A model generated the notes under the pieces. The model searched no databases and was not told the DNA's origin. It saw only the letters and a list, made by a program, of their open reading frames with translations. Positions 11,985-24,700 of a DNA stretch of 64,000 bases are shown here, piece after piece. The position numbers and the translations under genes were made by a program. Source of the DNA: Homalodisca vitripennis (Eukaryota > Arthropoda > Insecta > Hemiptera > Cicadellidae); assembly GCF_021130785.1 (NCBI RefSeq), contig NC_060213.1:133934001-133998000 (forward strand). Reading direction: 5' to 3'. Numbering within the stretch: the stretch's first letter is position 1; the number at the start of each line of letters is the position of its first letter.

Positions 11985-12575
11985 TTGTATCCAACTATAA
12001 ACACTTTCATATATAATAAACGTATTTTATTTTATACATAAATAACAGAGTCAATAGCTCATAGAGGACTCTGAAACAAAGTATAAAAGGTAGCATATCA
12101 GCCAACCTGCTAACAGATCATCTCTGTGAGTATTTTATGCAGAAAGAGAAGTACAGTTTTCTAGAGAAGAGCTTCAACAACTTCTTGAAAACAATTAATC
12201 ATTAAGTTACTACACAGAAGAAAACATGGGAAGAGCAAACGATATGCGGACCCAGTTTTTTTATACCAATATTAACAAACAATATTACTTAATTATAACT
12301 TTCGATATAACCAACCGATACTGATATTTGAACAACTAACTTGTATCAACTATAAACATTTTCATATAATAAAGGTATTTTATTTTATAGATAATAACAG
12401 ACAGTCAAAAGCTCATGGAGGACTGTGAAATGAAGTTTAAAAAGTGGCATATCAGCTGACCTGCTTGCAGATCATCTCTGTAAGTATTTGTACAGAGGAG
12501 AAGTACAGTTTTTTAGAGAAGATGCTTCAAAAAATTCTCGAAAGCAGTTAATCATTGCTACCCAGGAGAAAACAT
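11985..12575 (+). repeat. Diverged direct duplication (two ~240-bp copies)
   Basis: 11985-12235 and 12345-12575 are homologous throughout: both run from the ACTATAAACA region through a shared ATCATCTCTGT and AGAAGTACAGTTTT to an ATTAATCATT-like end, with many substitutions. No open frame is conserved between them. Confidence 0.65.
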
Positions 12576-12859
12576 ATAAATAAGTATGCATATTTTGTAT
12601 TATACATTTTTTTTGTTGTTGTTATTATTTCATTATTATTTATAAGATTTTCTACTTCCAGTTCTAATTGTTTGATCATTAGAGCTCATTTATTATTTAT
12701 AAGATTAGCTATCATTTTGTGCATTATGTAACTATTTTAATTAAAGATATAATTGTTATTTTGAGTACAGATATATTGACGTTATTTATGAGCGTATTCG
12801 ATGAAAGAATATTAAAATATCGATAATTGTACTAATCAACATAAAAAAACCGGGTCCGC
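12246..12859. repeat. Inverted repeat-family ends
   Basis: 12246-12263 (GCGGACCCAGTTTTTTTA) is inverted at 12842-12859 with one mismatch, and a third related end occurs at about 16892-16925 (AAAAACCGGATCTGCTAA). The orientation suggests outward-facing ends of one dispersed family and not one element. Confidence 0.45.
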
Positions 12860-13614
12860 TTACCGTACTCTACCCAACTCTTTATAAAGTGGTTTCGCAT
12901 TGCAAATAAATGAAATCTTAACTTATGATAAAAAAATAATGTTAATAACTTTTTACAAAGTATAAAAAATATACCTAGAATTTCATATGTCCAAAATTCC
13001 TCCCTGTAGGTGGTTAAAAACAAAAACACCAACTAAACGCACAGAGATCAACGCATTGATTAACTTCACTAATCAGTGAGCTAAACTACAACATAATTAA
13101 ATAAAAGAAAACACCATTGATGTATACTTGTCAACACTCCGACTGGAGTACAATTTTTTTACAAGGCAAACAAGATAAAAAAAGACAACCCAAACCCTAA
13201 CCTCAATCTACTAACGCAACAGAATCAAAAACAAACTGAAACCAGAATGAATGAAACTCAAACGAAACGGCTGCATCATCAGAGTATTGAACATTGACAT
13301 CCGCTCACAAGGTTTAGAACCAGTTAGCTCTTGCTCAGTTAACCGGCAAAATCAAAACCTGAAAACAGCCAATATTTTTTGCCAATCACATTGCAATTTG
13401 GCAGGCTATATAAATATGACTATCGCCTGTGATTATGAGTCCTTCTGAGGATTCTCAAGATTCATAATCAAGGCTATCGCTCTCTATCATTGAAGATCGA
13501 GACTCAAGAATATTGCATTTATTGATAAATTTAACATTCGAATAGGCTATGCTACATTTTCTGTCTTATAAAAGATACGTTTGTATAAAAGTGGGCTGTT
13601 TGTAAGGATAGGAT

Positions 13615-13675
13615 AGCTCAGGGGTCACCCATCCAAGAAGTAGCCTCGATCGACGTTACTTGATTCAGCTGTCTT
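13615..13675 (-). repeat. 5S rRNA-derived fragment
   Basis: The reverse complement of 13622-13670 reads TCAAGTAACGTCGATCGAGG followed by a CTTGGATGGGTGACC block. That is the order and spacing of the 3' half of eukaryotic 5S rRNA (ACGTCG, then TACTTGGATGGGTGACC). Only about 50 bp match and the 5' half is missing, so it is a 5S pseudogene or part of a 5S-derived SINE, not a working gene. Confidence 0.55.
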
Positions 13676-13739
13676 GTTATAACTACCGTACCCACACCAC
13701 TGTCCCATTTGGATACTAAGTACACTATATCACTACTAA

Positions 13740-15840
13740 ATACATTTGTGTTACGGAATTCATTGGTATACAATCCAGAGCTTTTGTAAAATTATAAAGT
13801 ACAAGTTAAACAAATTTCTTGTTTTCAACTGTATTAAAAACTGAGCCTAAAGTTTTTTGTATGGCAGTATTAATAGACCTTCCTCTCCAAAATCGAAATT
13901 AAGAATCTGACGTTTGATTATTCACTTAGTTGTACATCAATGATTACACAATTTTGATAAAATTAATACATAGATGATAGATGAATAAAGATGATACTGG
14001 GCAGTGATTTTGAGGTTGGATTTTGTTTCCTTTTAAAAACTTGCACAACTTTGGACATATTTAAAAATATGGAAAGTATCCCACATGCACACAAGAGTAA
14101 ACTGTGACTAAATGCACAGTTTGCTTTAGAGGATGATTGGACGGCCAATAAAAAATTCATAAATTTACAATGTTATAATATTAGATACCGTATTATATTT
14201 TCCCAGGCACATGGTACAGGGACTCAGTAATTTACCAATATTCTTATTGCTGGATTGCCAATGTTATCTAACTTAAAGAGGACACTAACAGTTTTCGTTC
14301 CTAGTCTACATACGAAAAATACTACGATTTTTATATAAAAAAAAAAACTATTTAAATAAGATCCTAAGTATTTGCTATGACTAACTGGCATCGATAGAAG
14401 TTTTCCTGGCGCAACTGTCGTAATCTAATCTACCTAGATTATAGTTTTCAATTTAAAACTTCCTTCTTCCATATAAGACCATCAAATGTTAGGTTAAGGC
14501 ACTGACGCTGGTGAATTAGTCTTGGAAGTGAACTGAAATCGCCCAAATAATCCATCAGGCCTATTTGAGGAATTTACAGATGTATGTATATGACAGACCT
14601 ACAATACAATAATTGTTTTACAATGTACCAACACCTGGCATACCTTTTCTTCTTTGACATTTATTTTTTTACTCTCCCAACGGCAATGTCAATATACATA
14701 ACAAAAACACATCATGGAATACATACAACAAACTTAAGTGCTAGAACAAGACAAGATTAGAATTTCTTTGAATGACAACTATTAGTTAATAAATTGAACT
14801 TTTGGTGTGTTTCTAGCCTTAAGAAACCACCTTCATTTATGTCCTCATCGGCCGGAAATCATAGTCGTGGGTAGCTTTTAAATCCTGGTATCTAATTGTT
14901 TTGATCCAAGAATAGTGAAAACATATTAACCCCTGTCAAGGGATATGTTGTAACATCATCGTTTATATACTAGACAGATTAAAGAATATATAATAGGCTC
15001 GGTTAATTCAAAAACGTTAACCAGGACCATAATTCATACTTTCTTCTTTGGCTTTAGGCGATAGTTAGGTACCATGCCAAAGGGAGTACTAGTTAAGGTA
15101 TTCCGTTTCTGATTGACTGAGGGTTTATATTGCAGTATTAATGCCAGCTGTCAATAAAAATTCATGTAGTTTTTTTAATTATTTACGTAATTTACAGTTC
15201 TTATTATGATTAGTTACAACTGTCAACATGATTTATCCATATTTTTATAAACTTATTAATGTTTAATTAGATTTATAAAAACTGTTAAATAGATTTACTT
15301 ATTATATTCACCCAATTTTCTTAGATGTTTTAACTTATTAACACCACTGATGTAGCATAGCAATGTTTAGAGGTTATAAAATTGCAATCTAAAACAATTG
15401 AGTGAATTTAATTCATGGAGGAGCTGTTCTTATGGGTAAACAAATTATTTACTTTAAACTAAACACACAGTTCTCCAATAATTTTAAATCTTGTACACAG
15501 GCTTTTCAACATCCAAGATGTCATGAAGGTTTTGTGTACGAAATTAAAAGTGATTGAAAAATTGTCTGTTTCTTTTAAAGAAAACAATTAAGTAAATGGT
15601 TCCAAGCCAAAGTCGACAAAATTATTACGAGTTTCTGGCAATATCAATGTGGTATTAACAAATTCGGAATTGGCGCCTCATTTAGTGAATCAGGAGATAG
15701 AGCCTCCAGGTCCCGCTGCGGTAGAGTGAGTGAGTTTTACAACGTAGGAATGTGTTGAAATTAAATCTCTCTAAAGACTTTTCATTCCATAATGTATCTT
15801 TTTTTACTCTATGACATATTCTCGTATATATTCTATCACA
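13740..15840. other. Intergenic, no feature recognised
   Basis: About 2 kb of AT-rich sequence without a recognisable gene, RNA gene or transposon end. A 5' non-coding exon or promoter of TMEM19 could lie in this general region, because its first coding exon starts with a splice acceptor, but I cannot locate it. Confidence 0.35.
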
Positions 15841-15847
15841 CTGTACA

Positions 15848-15878
15848 TACCAGCTGACTAGTTCGTCAGCTGGTATTG
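15848..15878. repeat. Hairpin around CCAGCTGAC
   Basis: ACCAGCTGAC and GTCAGCTGGT form a perfect 10-bp stem separated by a short TAGTTC-type loop, with weaker complementarity outside it. The function is unknown; it may be chance or the remnant of a fold-back element. Confidence 0.5.
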
Positions 15879-17482
15879 TTTGTACTGTACTTATACTTCT
15901 TGTTTAGTTGGTTTTTGATTGTATGGAAGTTATAATTCTCTTATCGGTAATGTATGAAGTTGCTGGACGCTAAAGTACTTAGTACAGTCTAGTTTTTGTT
16001 TGTGTTGTGAGTTCTAGTTAGATAGTGTATGACTGCCGTTAAAACAATGAGAGTAAAGAGTTGAGAAGTTTCAATGTGAATTGATGTAGTTGGCAGCTAA
16101 AACTTTTACTAATATTTACTAGTCATTAGAATTTTATAAATGTTTAAATTTTAATTCATTTAATACTCATTGTAATGAAAAATATAAATAATTAAAAGTG
16201 AACAGTAGACACATCTTTATTTTTGTCTGGTTGAGAAGGATATTTGAAGGATTTTGATATTGCAGCTAACAATTTTAGCAATAAGGTAATTATTTTAATA
16301 ACTTTCTACTGAAGATATGCATTTTTAACCCTTATAATTCAGAAGACTATGGGATGTTACTCTACAGCACAACAATCAGTTATAACTTGTGGAAACAGTG
16401 ATGGATGTATTATACTTAAACCTAAGGCTATGGGGTAGAACATGATAAACAACCTGGTTTCTATACCAATAGGATATTAACACTGATTAATTAATTAGAA
16501 CAATTAACTGGTCATCTGTACCAACCTAAACACAATTTCAGATTGAAAACAACATTTGATAAGTAACTATTAAAATAAAAGTTTTAGTTAACTTTAAAAA
16601 GTTAACCGAAAATAGCATTGAAATGTAATGAATTGTGTTTTGCTTGGTTTCATTATGTTTATTTCATTTTTATTGAAACAAGATACTTCCTATTACCCAT
16701 CATAATGTTTTGTTCATGACGGTTTTATGATTTCTTTATTATTTATGAAGAACAAGTGCAATTATGTAGGCCTATATTAAATTAATTGTAATTTCAGCCT
16801 ATGAATTTTATTTAGCATTTTAGATAAGTGGATATCAGATAGTTCTGTTATTTGATATAATATGAAAAATATCAATGATAATATTAAGTGATATAAAAAC
16901 CGGATCTGCTAATCACACTCTGCCTGCTATGGGAACATTCAAGACACATAGTACAAATTATAAGCTGTAATTTGCTGTGTCACATGAAGTGTTTTTCACA
17001 GTTAATTATTGAAGCGGGTGTGATTTTCAAAATACTAAAAGGTGTTTTTGCTGCTGGTTGTTTTCACTCATCTGGACCCACGTGCAGGCAGCTTTTATTA
17101 GAGTCTAGCAAGTAAGATTTTTGTTTGTTCATAGGCTACACTGATGTGTTTTTATTGAACTCAAATTTTGATTCATAAAAGTCTCAAGATAGTGAATGAG
17201 TATTATATAAAGGAGAACCTGTGTTTTATAAAAATTATGAGAGTAGTAATGACTGGATAACCATCACCAGGATTATCGTTAAAAAAAATGTGGATAAATA
17301 TGAATGCAGAGAGGTCTCAAAATGTTGAAAAGTTTATGTACTTTATAAATATTCTTTTTTTTAGAACAACTGACTTCATTTTTCACTATTGTGTTTATTA
17401 GTCCCACTTTGCATGATACTTTTATTTCATTAATGGATAGTAGCCTATTTAAAAAGTGTTAAGGATAGCAATATTAAAGAAA

Positions 17483-18112
17483 GGTACTTTGGGATTATAC
17501 CGACCACCACCCAGACATGAATCGTTATTTGACATTTTGCTTCTACTGATTACTAGATTAGCGTAGAACAATATTTCATCAATATAAAACAGGAATTGTC
17601 TTATCGCAAACCCCTCCCCATCCTCAGACAGAGGTCAAAGTCGAGCGGTTCTAGTAGATAACGTGATAGCAGAGTCTCGCCGCCCCGTTTCAGCTAGTGC
17701 GTCGCTTTGTTGTGTACTTCCGTGCTTTACCTCTACATTTCTCCAAAAACAAAAATTCAATAAAAAAAACAAACATTACCAAACTAAAACTAAACTCTTT
17801 ATTGAAAAAACACTCTAAACTTGTTTTTATTCTTGATCACACTCCGCCACCCAAAATGCGAGTGCCTCCCGGCCATCAGCGCAGACTTTTTCGGCTGCCC
17901 CGCGCTGCCGTTTTTGTAATCGGGATTCTCGAGAAAGATAAGATAACAGCGACAACAATACCGATCACAATACCTGGAAATGCTTGTAAGTTTGTAATTT
18001 TGTAATTAAAGAGTTTGTTTTTTTTTTTCGTTCTATTCATGTTTTGTTTCCTATAAATTTGTATTTTTGTGTTCTTCATTACTGGTGTGGTCGGTATAAT
18101 CCCAAAGTAACC
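17483..18112 (+). mobile_element. Non-autonomous TIR transposon (copy 2)
   Basis: The ends are GGTACTTTGGGATTATACCG and its inverse, closing in CCCAAAGTAACC. About 630 bp, homologous over its whole length to 430-1706 in the opposite orientation but without the two extra segments of that copy. AAGAAA lies on both sides and may be part of the target duplication. The open frames inside are not conserved with copy 1. Confidence 0.8.
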
Positions 18113-18480
18113 AAGAAAAAACAATGAAAAAGAATGTAATGAGAAAATTTTGTGCATGAGGGAGTAAATCCCTTAATTGATGTACGGATTACTTTAATCT
18201 TCCTACCCTAAACCTATCAAAAATACTGAGATTCTAATCAAAACTTTGTAGAAAATATGAGGATCATGGTTAAAAATGCTTACTTTTGCAGTTAACAAAA
18301 ACTTTCTTAAGTTAACTGCCTTATGTATTGTCTATCCGAGGGTCTATCACCATGCTCGAGGATCTATTGTCCTAATTGAGAGCTAAATGCCCTGTCCTGA
18401 GGGTTTAACACTACCTTATCTGAGTGTTAAATGCTCTGCTTAAGATCCAACCACCCTATCTGAAGGCTTAAAACGTAGAA
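18113..18480 (+). repeat. Diverged repeat with ~23-bp minisatellite, copy 1
   Basis: The 3' part (18330-18475) is a degenerate tandem repeat of about 23 bp built on a CTGAGGGTTTAACACCCT-like motif. The whole block is homologous to 19125-19420, which has the same order of flank then minisatellite. Confidence 0.5.
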
Positions 18481-18743
18481 ATAATAAAGTTAAATTTGAA
18501 TGTAAATCCTGTTATTGTAGCTCTATTAGTTTGTGGTTAACATTACAATTTGGGTATCTTAACTCTTTTGTCTGAAAATATACTGACCAAATTAGCCTAT
18601 GTGTGTACTGACATATTGCCAGTGTGAAAATACTGTGGACAAATATCATTGCCTCAAATACACTAATCTAAATGCACATATGGTAATGGAAACAATATAA
18701 AACCAATAAACTTATTTTTCAGGTTCTATACAATTCATGTAAA

Positions 18744-21700
18744 ATGGTTTCTGAAAAGATGAGATCAAAGATAATGACAGCACTACCTTTAGTGTTGTTG
18801 TTGGTCTCGATTCCGCTGTCTCTGATTCTTTGGCTTGGAAACATGGCATTTACCGCCTTTTGGCAAGGTGACAATGGTAAGTTTGTAATGCTACCATCAT
18901 AATTTGATGTTTAGTCCTTGTATGATCTCTACCTTTAGTATTGTTGTTGATCTCTATTCTGCTGAAAGGATGTTCATGATGAATGGAATGGACCACCATC
19001 AGTAACCACACCATCAATTTCGATCAAATAGTGAATTATAAAGTGAAAATAAAGTGTTCTCTATGACATTTTTGTGCAATTTATTGATTTTTTTAGTGGA
19101 GTGTACTTAAAGGTGGCAAGGTGGTAAATGTTAAAGAAAAAAATGAGAAAAGAACTAGTAAGAAACATTTTTGCATAAGAGAGACAACCTCCATGTAAGG
19201 AACTTCTTAATCTTCTAACTTAGACCTAAAATATGGAGTTTTAACCAAACAATTGTAGAAAAGAAGTCAGTGTAACAGTAAACAATGTTAATTTTATCCA
19301 AGAAGCTAATGAAAATTTACTTAACCTAACGACCGACTGTCAATCTGTCATGCATACCCGAGGTCCAATACCCTACTTCAGAGCTAACTGTCCTACAAGA
19401 GGGTTAACTACCATGAGCAATTTTTTCAACAAGGCCTTTAGAGAGAACTTTATTTTTAGCTTTTTAGGTCTTTCCTCACATTTATTTAGTACACATTGCT
19501 ATCCTAGACAATTAGCCCTTTCCATTAGAAAAATCAACAAAAATTGTGGTGAGTCTTGTAGTTTTCATGAGTTTTGATCTTAAACAAGGATTTCTTTGTT
19601 TTCAGAAACAATAGCGCCCACGAGATGGTTGTTTTCAGTAATAACACCTATCTTTTTTGCTGCGTATGGGCTGAAGAAGAAGAGTTTAAGTATCAGTGGT
19701 GCAATTCTTGGTGAGTTGCTTCATGTTAATAATTGGATTTTAGAAGAATATAAAAGAGAGAGAGAGAGAGAAATGAGATAGTAATTTCGTTTGATAGCTG
19801 TGATATTTACAGCTCCTATGAATTCTGATAATGAATGGGTTATCTCAAGATTACCAAAAGATTTATAGTACAGTTATGACTACTGATAAAGATGGATACT
19901 GTATTTATGAATCAACTACATGATTCACTATATTAATCAGGATACAGTATACATTATACTTGTTTAAGCTATTTTGGGGTTGGAGTATAATATTCTATCA
20001 TGACTTTTGTCAGTCCTTGAAAAGAGTAAATTGCATTAGGGTATGTCTAATTAAAATGAACTATATGTCAAAAGACGGCCATTTACTAAAGCGTAGAATG
20101 AAGAATCAAGACATTTATTGTTAAAAAATGTACTATAAATGGGTGATAATTGTCAATTAGATGTAATTTGTAAGGAGATGCTTTAACACATTGACTCGTT
20201 GCAAAATTTACTTAAAATTTTGCTTGAAGTTGAAAAATCTTAAGAAATGAAAAATACAATTTTATTGTAAATAGGCTACCTTAAGTGTTCAAATGCTAAA
20301 TTATACAGGGTGTGTCTAGAAAATAACCGAATTAGTATTGTTGGAGCCACAGAATAAACGCAGTAAGGCTGAATATTGTATAACCAGTCATGTGACTCCC
20401 CCTCCCACACGTCCTTGTGTTTCGTCTGGCTCTCGTACTTATTCTGCCCATAGTGCCAGTTATAGGCAGTTAACTTTTAGTATGCGTCAGAGAAAATGTT
20501 GAATATTCATAAAGAACAGCGTGTGAACATTAAATTTCTTTTTAACTTGGAAGTGAAACATTTGTAATGTTACAACAAGTGTATGGTGACAACTGTTTAA
20601 ATGATTTAAAGATGGCCGTGAAGACACGAGTGATGACACAAGCATTGGTAGACCATCGTCTTCAAAAACTGATGCTAACATTGAAAAGATCGGTAACCTT
20701 GTTAGAATACATTACCGATAATTAGTCAGAATTACTACATTAGCGTCCTGACTACGGAGAAAATGGAATGATTAGTGGAAAAACAAGTCAAGGATCCTCC
20801 ACCATGACAATGCTCCACCCAACAAAACTTTGTCAGTGAAGACATTTTTGACCAAACACAACATCCCAACTTGGATCATCCACCCTGGTTTCACAACTAA
20901 GGAACGATATTTGTTGAAGTAGTAAGTGAAAATGCAATGGAAGTCATGAACAGGGTTACGGAAGATGATCAACTATGGGCGGATTAAGTACAGGAGCCAG
21001 GCGAAACATGAAGGGAGGTGGGAGGGGGAGTCACTTGACCAGCCATACGATATTCAGCCTTATTACATTTGTTCTGTGGCTCCGCCAATACTAATCCGGT
21101 TGTTTTCTAGCCACACCTTGTATTTTTATAAACATATTGTATCTATGGTGGAGAGGGTTAATGCAATGTGCGTGTTGACTTTAGCTCCAGTCCTGTGCAC
21201 TCAGTTGTGTACCTGATGAGACAATGAGAACATCTCTTCACCTAGATTTTGTAGTCTACGTGTTTCTGATTTCAAAACGATGCAAAGAATTTAGCGGAAG
21301 GTAAACTGGAGCTAAACTTGACATTCATATATTTTTATAATGTCTTAATCTTAAGAAGATTACCTGTACTCAACACTCTTGGAAGTTATTTATCAACAGA
21401 ATAAACATGTAGATGCATGCAGAACTTAGAATGTAGATCCTTGACTGATGTTCAAATATTGTTTATTAAGAAGGTTCAAGGCTAATGACATTGGCTGTAA
21501 GCATATTAAATAAATACATTTTTTAACAAACTGAGTACAATCATATGACACTTATAAGTATGTTTTATAAGCTACACATGTAGCCAAACTACACTACCAA
21601 TTCCTCATTGTCTGCCAAGGAGCATGTACAAATGTCTGTTCTGTATGATTGCCCATCTTTCAATCAGTCCAGTGGACATCTTAAGAATGAAATAAGCTAT

Positions 21701-24700
21701 AGATTTGATATTTTGCCTGCTTGTTACATAGTACTTGGTGTGGTGTACTTTTATTGTGTGTTATATTAAGCTAATCTCTAATTTGTATTAATTGAAGACC
21801 AAACTAATAATTACAACGAGGGAAAATTGTTTACTTTGTTTTGTCACAGGACTATTTATTAGGTTTGTCCTCACCCTAGTTTCTCCCACTGGGTTTTGTC
21901 ACAGGACTATTTATTGGGATTGTCCTGACCCTAGTTTCTCTTACTGGGTTCTGTTGCATGACTATTTAATGGGATTGTCCTCGCCCTAGTTTCTCTCACT
22001 GGGTTCTGTTGCAGGACTATTTATTGGGATTGTCCTCACCCTAGTTAATCTCATTGTGTTCTGTTGCAGGACTACTTATTGGGATTGTCCTCACCCTAGT
22101 TTCTCTCACTGGATTTTGTCATAGGACTATTTATTGGGTTTGTCCTCGCCCTAGTTTCTCTCACTGGGTTCTGTTGCAGGACTATTTATTGGGATTGTCC
22201 TCACCCTAGTTTCTCTCATTGTGTTCTGTTGCAGGACTATTTATTGAGATTGTCCTCAACCTAGTTTCTCTCACTTGGTTCTGTTGCAGGACTATTTAAC
22301 GTGTTTGTCCTCAATCTAGTTTCTTTTACTGGGTTCTGTTGGAGGACTATTTATTGGGATTGTCCTCACCCTAGTTTCCCTCACTGTGTCCTGTTTCAAA
22401 ACTATTTATTAGGTTTTTCCTCACCACTTCCAGCAGAGCTACCAAGTTTCTCTCATAGTGTTGTTTTTGCAGGACTATTTATTGGGTTTATCCTCACCCT
22501 AAGCAGCTACCTGTTCCTGGTCTGTCTGATGACATTCTTTGTCACTTCCAGCAGAGCTACCAAGTTTCTCTCATAGTGTTGTTTTTGCAGGACTATTTAT
22601 TGGGTTTATCCTCACCCTAAGCAGCTACCTGTTCCTGGTCTGTCTGATGACATTCTTTGTCACTTCTAGCAGAGCTACCAAGTTTCTCTCATAGTGTTGT
22701 TTTTGCAGGACTATTTATTGGGTTTATCCTCACTCTAAGCAGCTACCTGTTCCTGGTCTGTCTGATGACATTCTTTGTCACTTCCAGCAGAGCTACCAAG
22801 TTTCTCTCATAGTGTTGTTTTTGCAGGACTATTTATTGGGTTTATCCTCACTCTAAGCAGCTACCTGTTCCTGGTCTGTCTGATGACATTCTTTGTCACT
22901 TCCAGCAGAGCTACCAAGTTTCTCTCATAGTGTTGTTTTTGCAGGACTATTTATTGGGTTTATCCTCACTCTAAGCAGCTACCTGTTCCTGGTCTGTCTG
23001 ATGACATTCTTTGTCACTTCCAGCAGAGCTACCAAGTTTCTCTCATAGTGTTGTTTTTGCAGGACTATTTATTGGGTTTATCCTCACTCTAAGCAGCTAC
23101 CTGTTCCTGGTCTGTCTGATGACATTCTTTGTCACTTCCAGCAGAGCTACCAAGTTTCTCTCATAGTGTTGTTTTTGCAGGACTATTTATTGGGTTTATC
23201 CTCACTCTAAGCAGCTACCTGTTCCTGGTCTGTCTGATGACATTCTTTGTCACTTCCAGCAGAGCTACCAAGTTTCTCTCATAGTGTTGTTTTTGCAGGA
23301 CTATTTATTGGGTTTATCCTCACCCTAAGCAGCTACCTGTTCCTGGTCTGTCTGATGACATTCTTTGTCACTTCCAGCAGAGCTACCAAGTTTCTCTCAT
23401 AGTGTTGTTTTTGCAGGACTATTTATTGGGTTTATCCTCACTCTAAGCAGCTACCTGTTCCTGGTCTGTCTGATGACATTCTTTGTCACTTCCAGCAGAG
23501 CTACCAAGTTTCTCTCATAGTGTTGTTTTTGCAGGACTATTTATTGGGTTTATCCTCACCCTAAGCAGCTACCTGTTCCTGGTCTGTCTGATGACATTCT
23601 TTGTCACTTCCAGCAGAGCTACCAAGTTTCTCTCATAGTGTTGTTTTTGCAGGACTATTTATTGGGTTTATCCTCACTCTAAGCAGCTACCTGTTCCTGG
23701 TCTGTCTGATGACATTCTTTGTCACTTCTAGCAGAGCTACCAAGTTTCTCTCATAGTGTTGTTTTTGCAGGACTATTTATTGGGTTTATCCTCACTCTAA
23801 GCAGCTACCTGTTCCTGGTCTGTCTGATGACATTCTTTGTCACTTCCAGCAGAGCTACCAAGTTTCTCTCATAGTGTTGTTTTTGCAGGACTATTTATTG
23901 GGTTTATCCTCACCCTAAGCAGCTACCTGTTCCTGGTCTGTCTGATGACATTCTTTGTCACTTCCAGCAGAGCTACCAAGTTTCTCTCATAGTGTTGTTT
24001 TTGCAGGACTATTTATTGGGTTTATCCTCACCCTAAGCAGCTACCTGTTCCTGGTCTGTCTGATGACATTCTTTGTCACTTCCAGCAGAGCTACCAAGTT
24101 TCTCTCATAGTGTTGTTTTTGCAGGACTATTTATTGGGTTTATCCTCACCCTAAGCAGCTACCTGTTCCTGGTCTGTCTGATGACATTCTTTGTCACTTC
24201 CAGCAGAGCTACCAAGTTTCTCTCATAGTGTTGTTTTTGCAGGACTATTTATTGGGTTTATCCTCACTCTAAGCAGCTACCTGTTCCTGGTCTGTCTGAT
24301 GACATTCTTTGTCACTTCCAGCAGAGCTACCAAGTTTCTCTCATAGTGTTGTTTTTGCAGGACTATTTATTGGGTTTATCCTCACTCTAAGCAGCTACCT
24401 GTTCCTGGTCTGTCTGATGACATTCTTTGTCACTTCCAGCAGAGCTACCAAGTTTCTCTCATAGTGTTGTTTTTGCAGGACTATTTATTGGGTTTATCCT
24501 CACTCTAAGCAGCTACCTGTTCCTGGTCTGTCTGATGACATTCTTTGTCACTTCCAGCAGAGCTACCAAGTTTCTCTCATAGTGTTGTTTTTGCAGGACT
24601 ATTTATTGGGTTTATCCTCACTCTAAGCAGCTACCTGTTCCTGGTCTGTCTGATGACATTCTTTGTCACTTCCAGCAGAGCTACCAAGTTTCTCTCATAG

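Noticed and set aside
20182..21157. Third TTAA-type MITE enclosing the dead mariner
   Set aside because: TTAACACATTGACTC and GAGGGTTAATGC looked like ends, but the tips are not inverted copies of each other.
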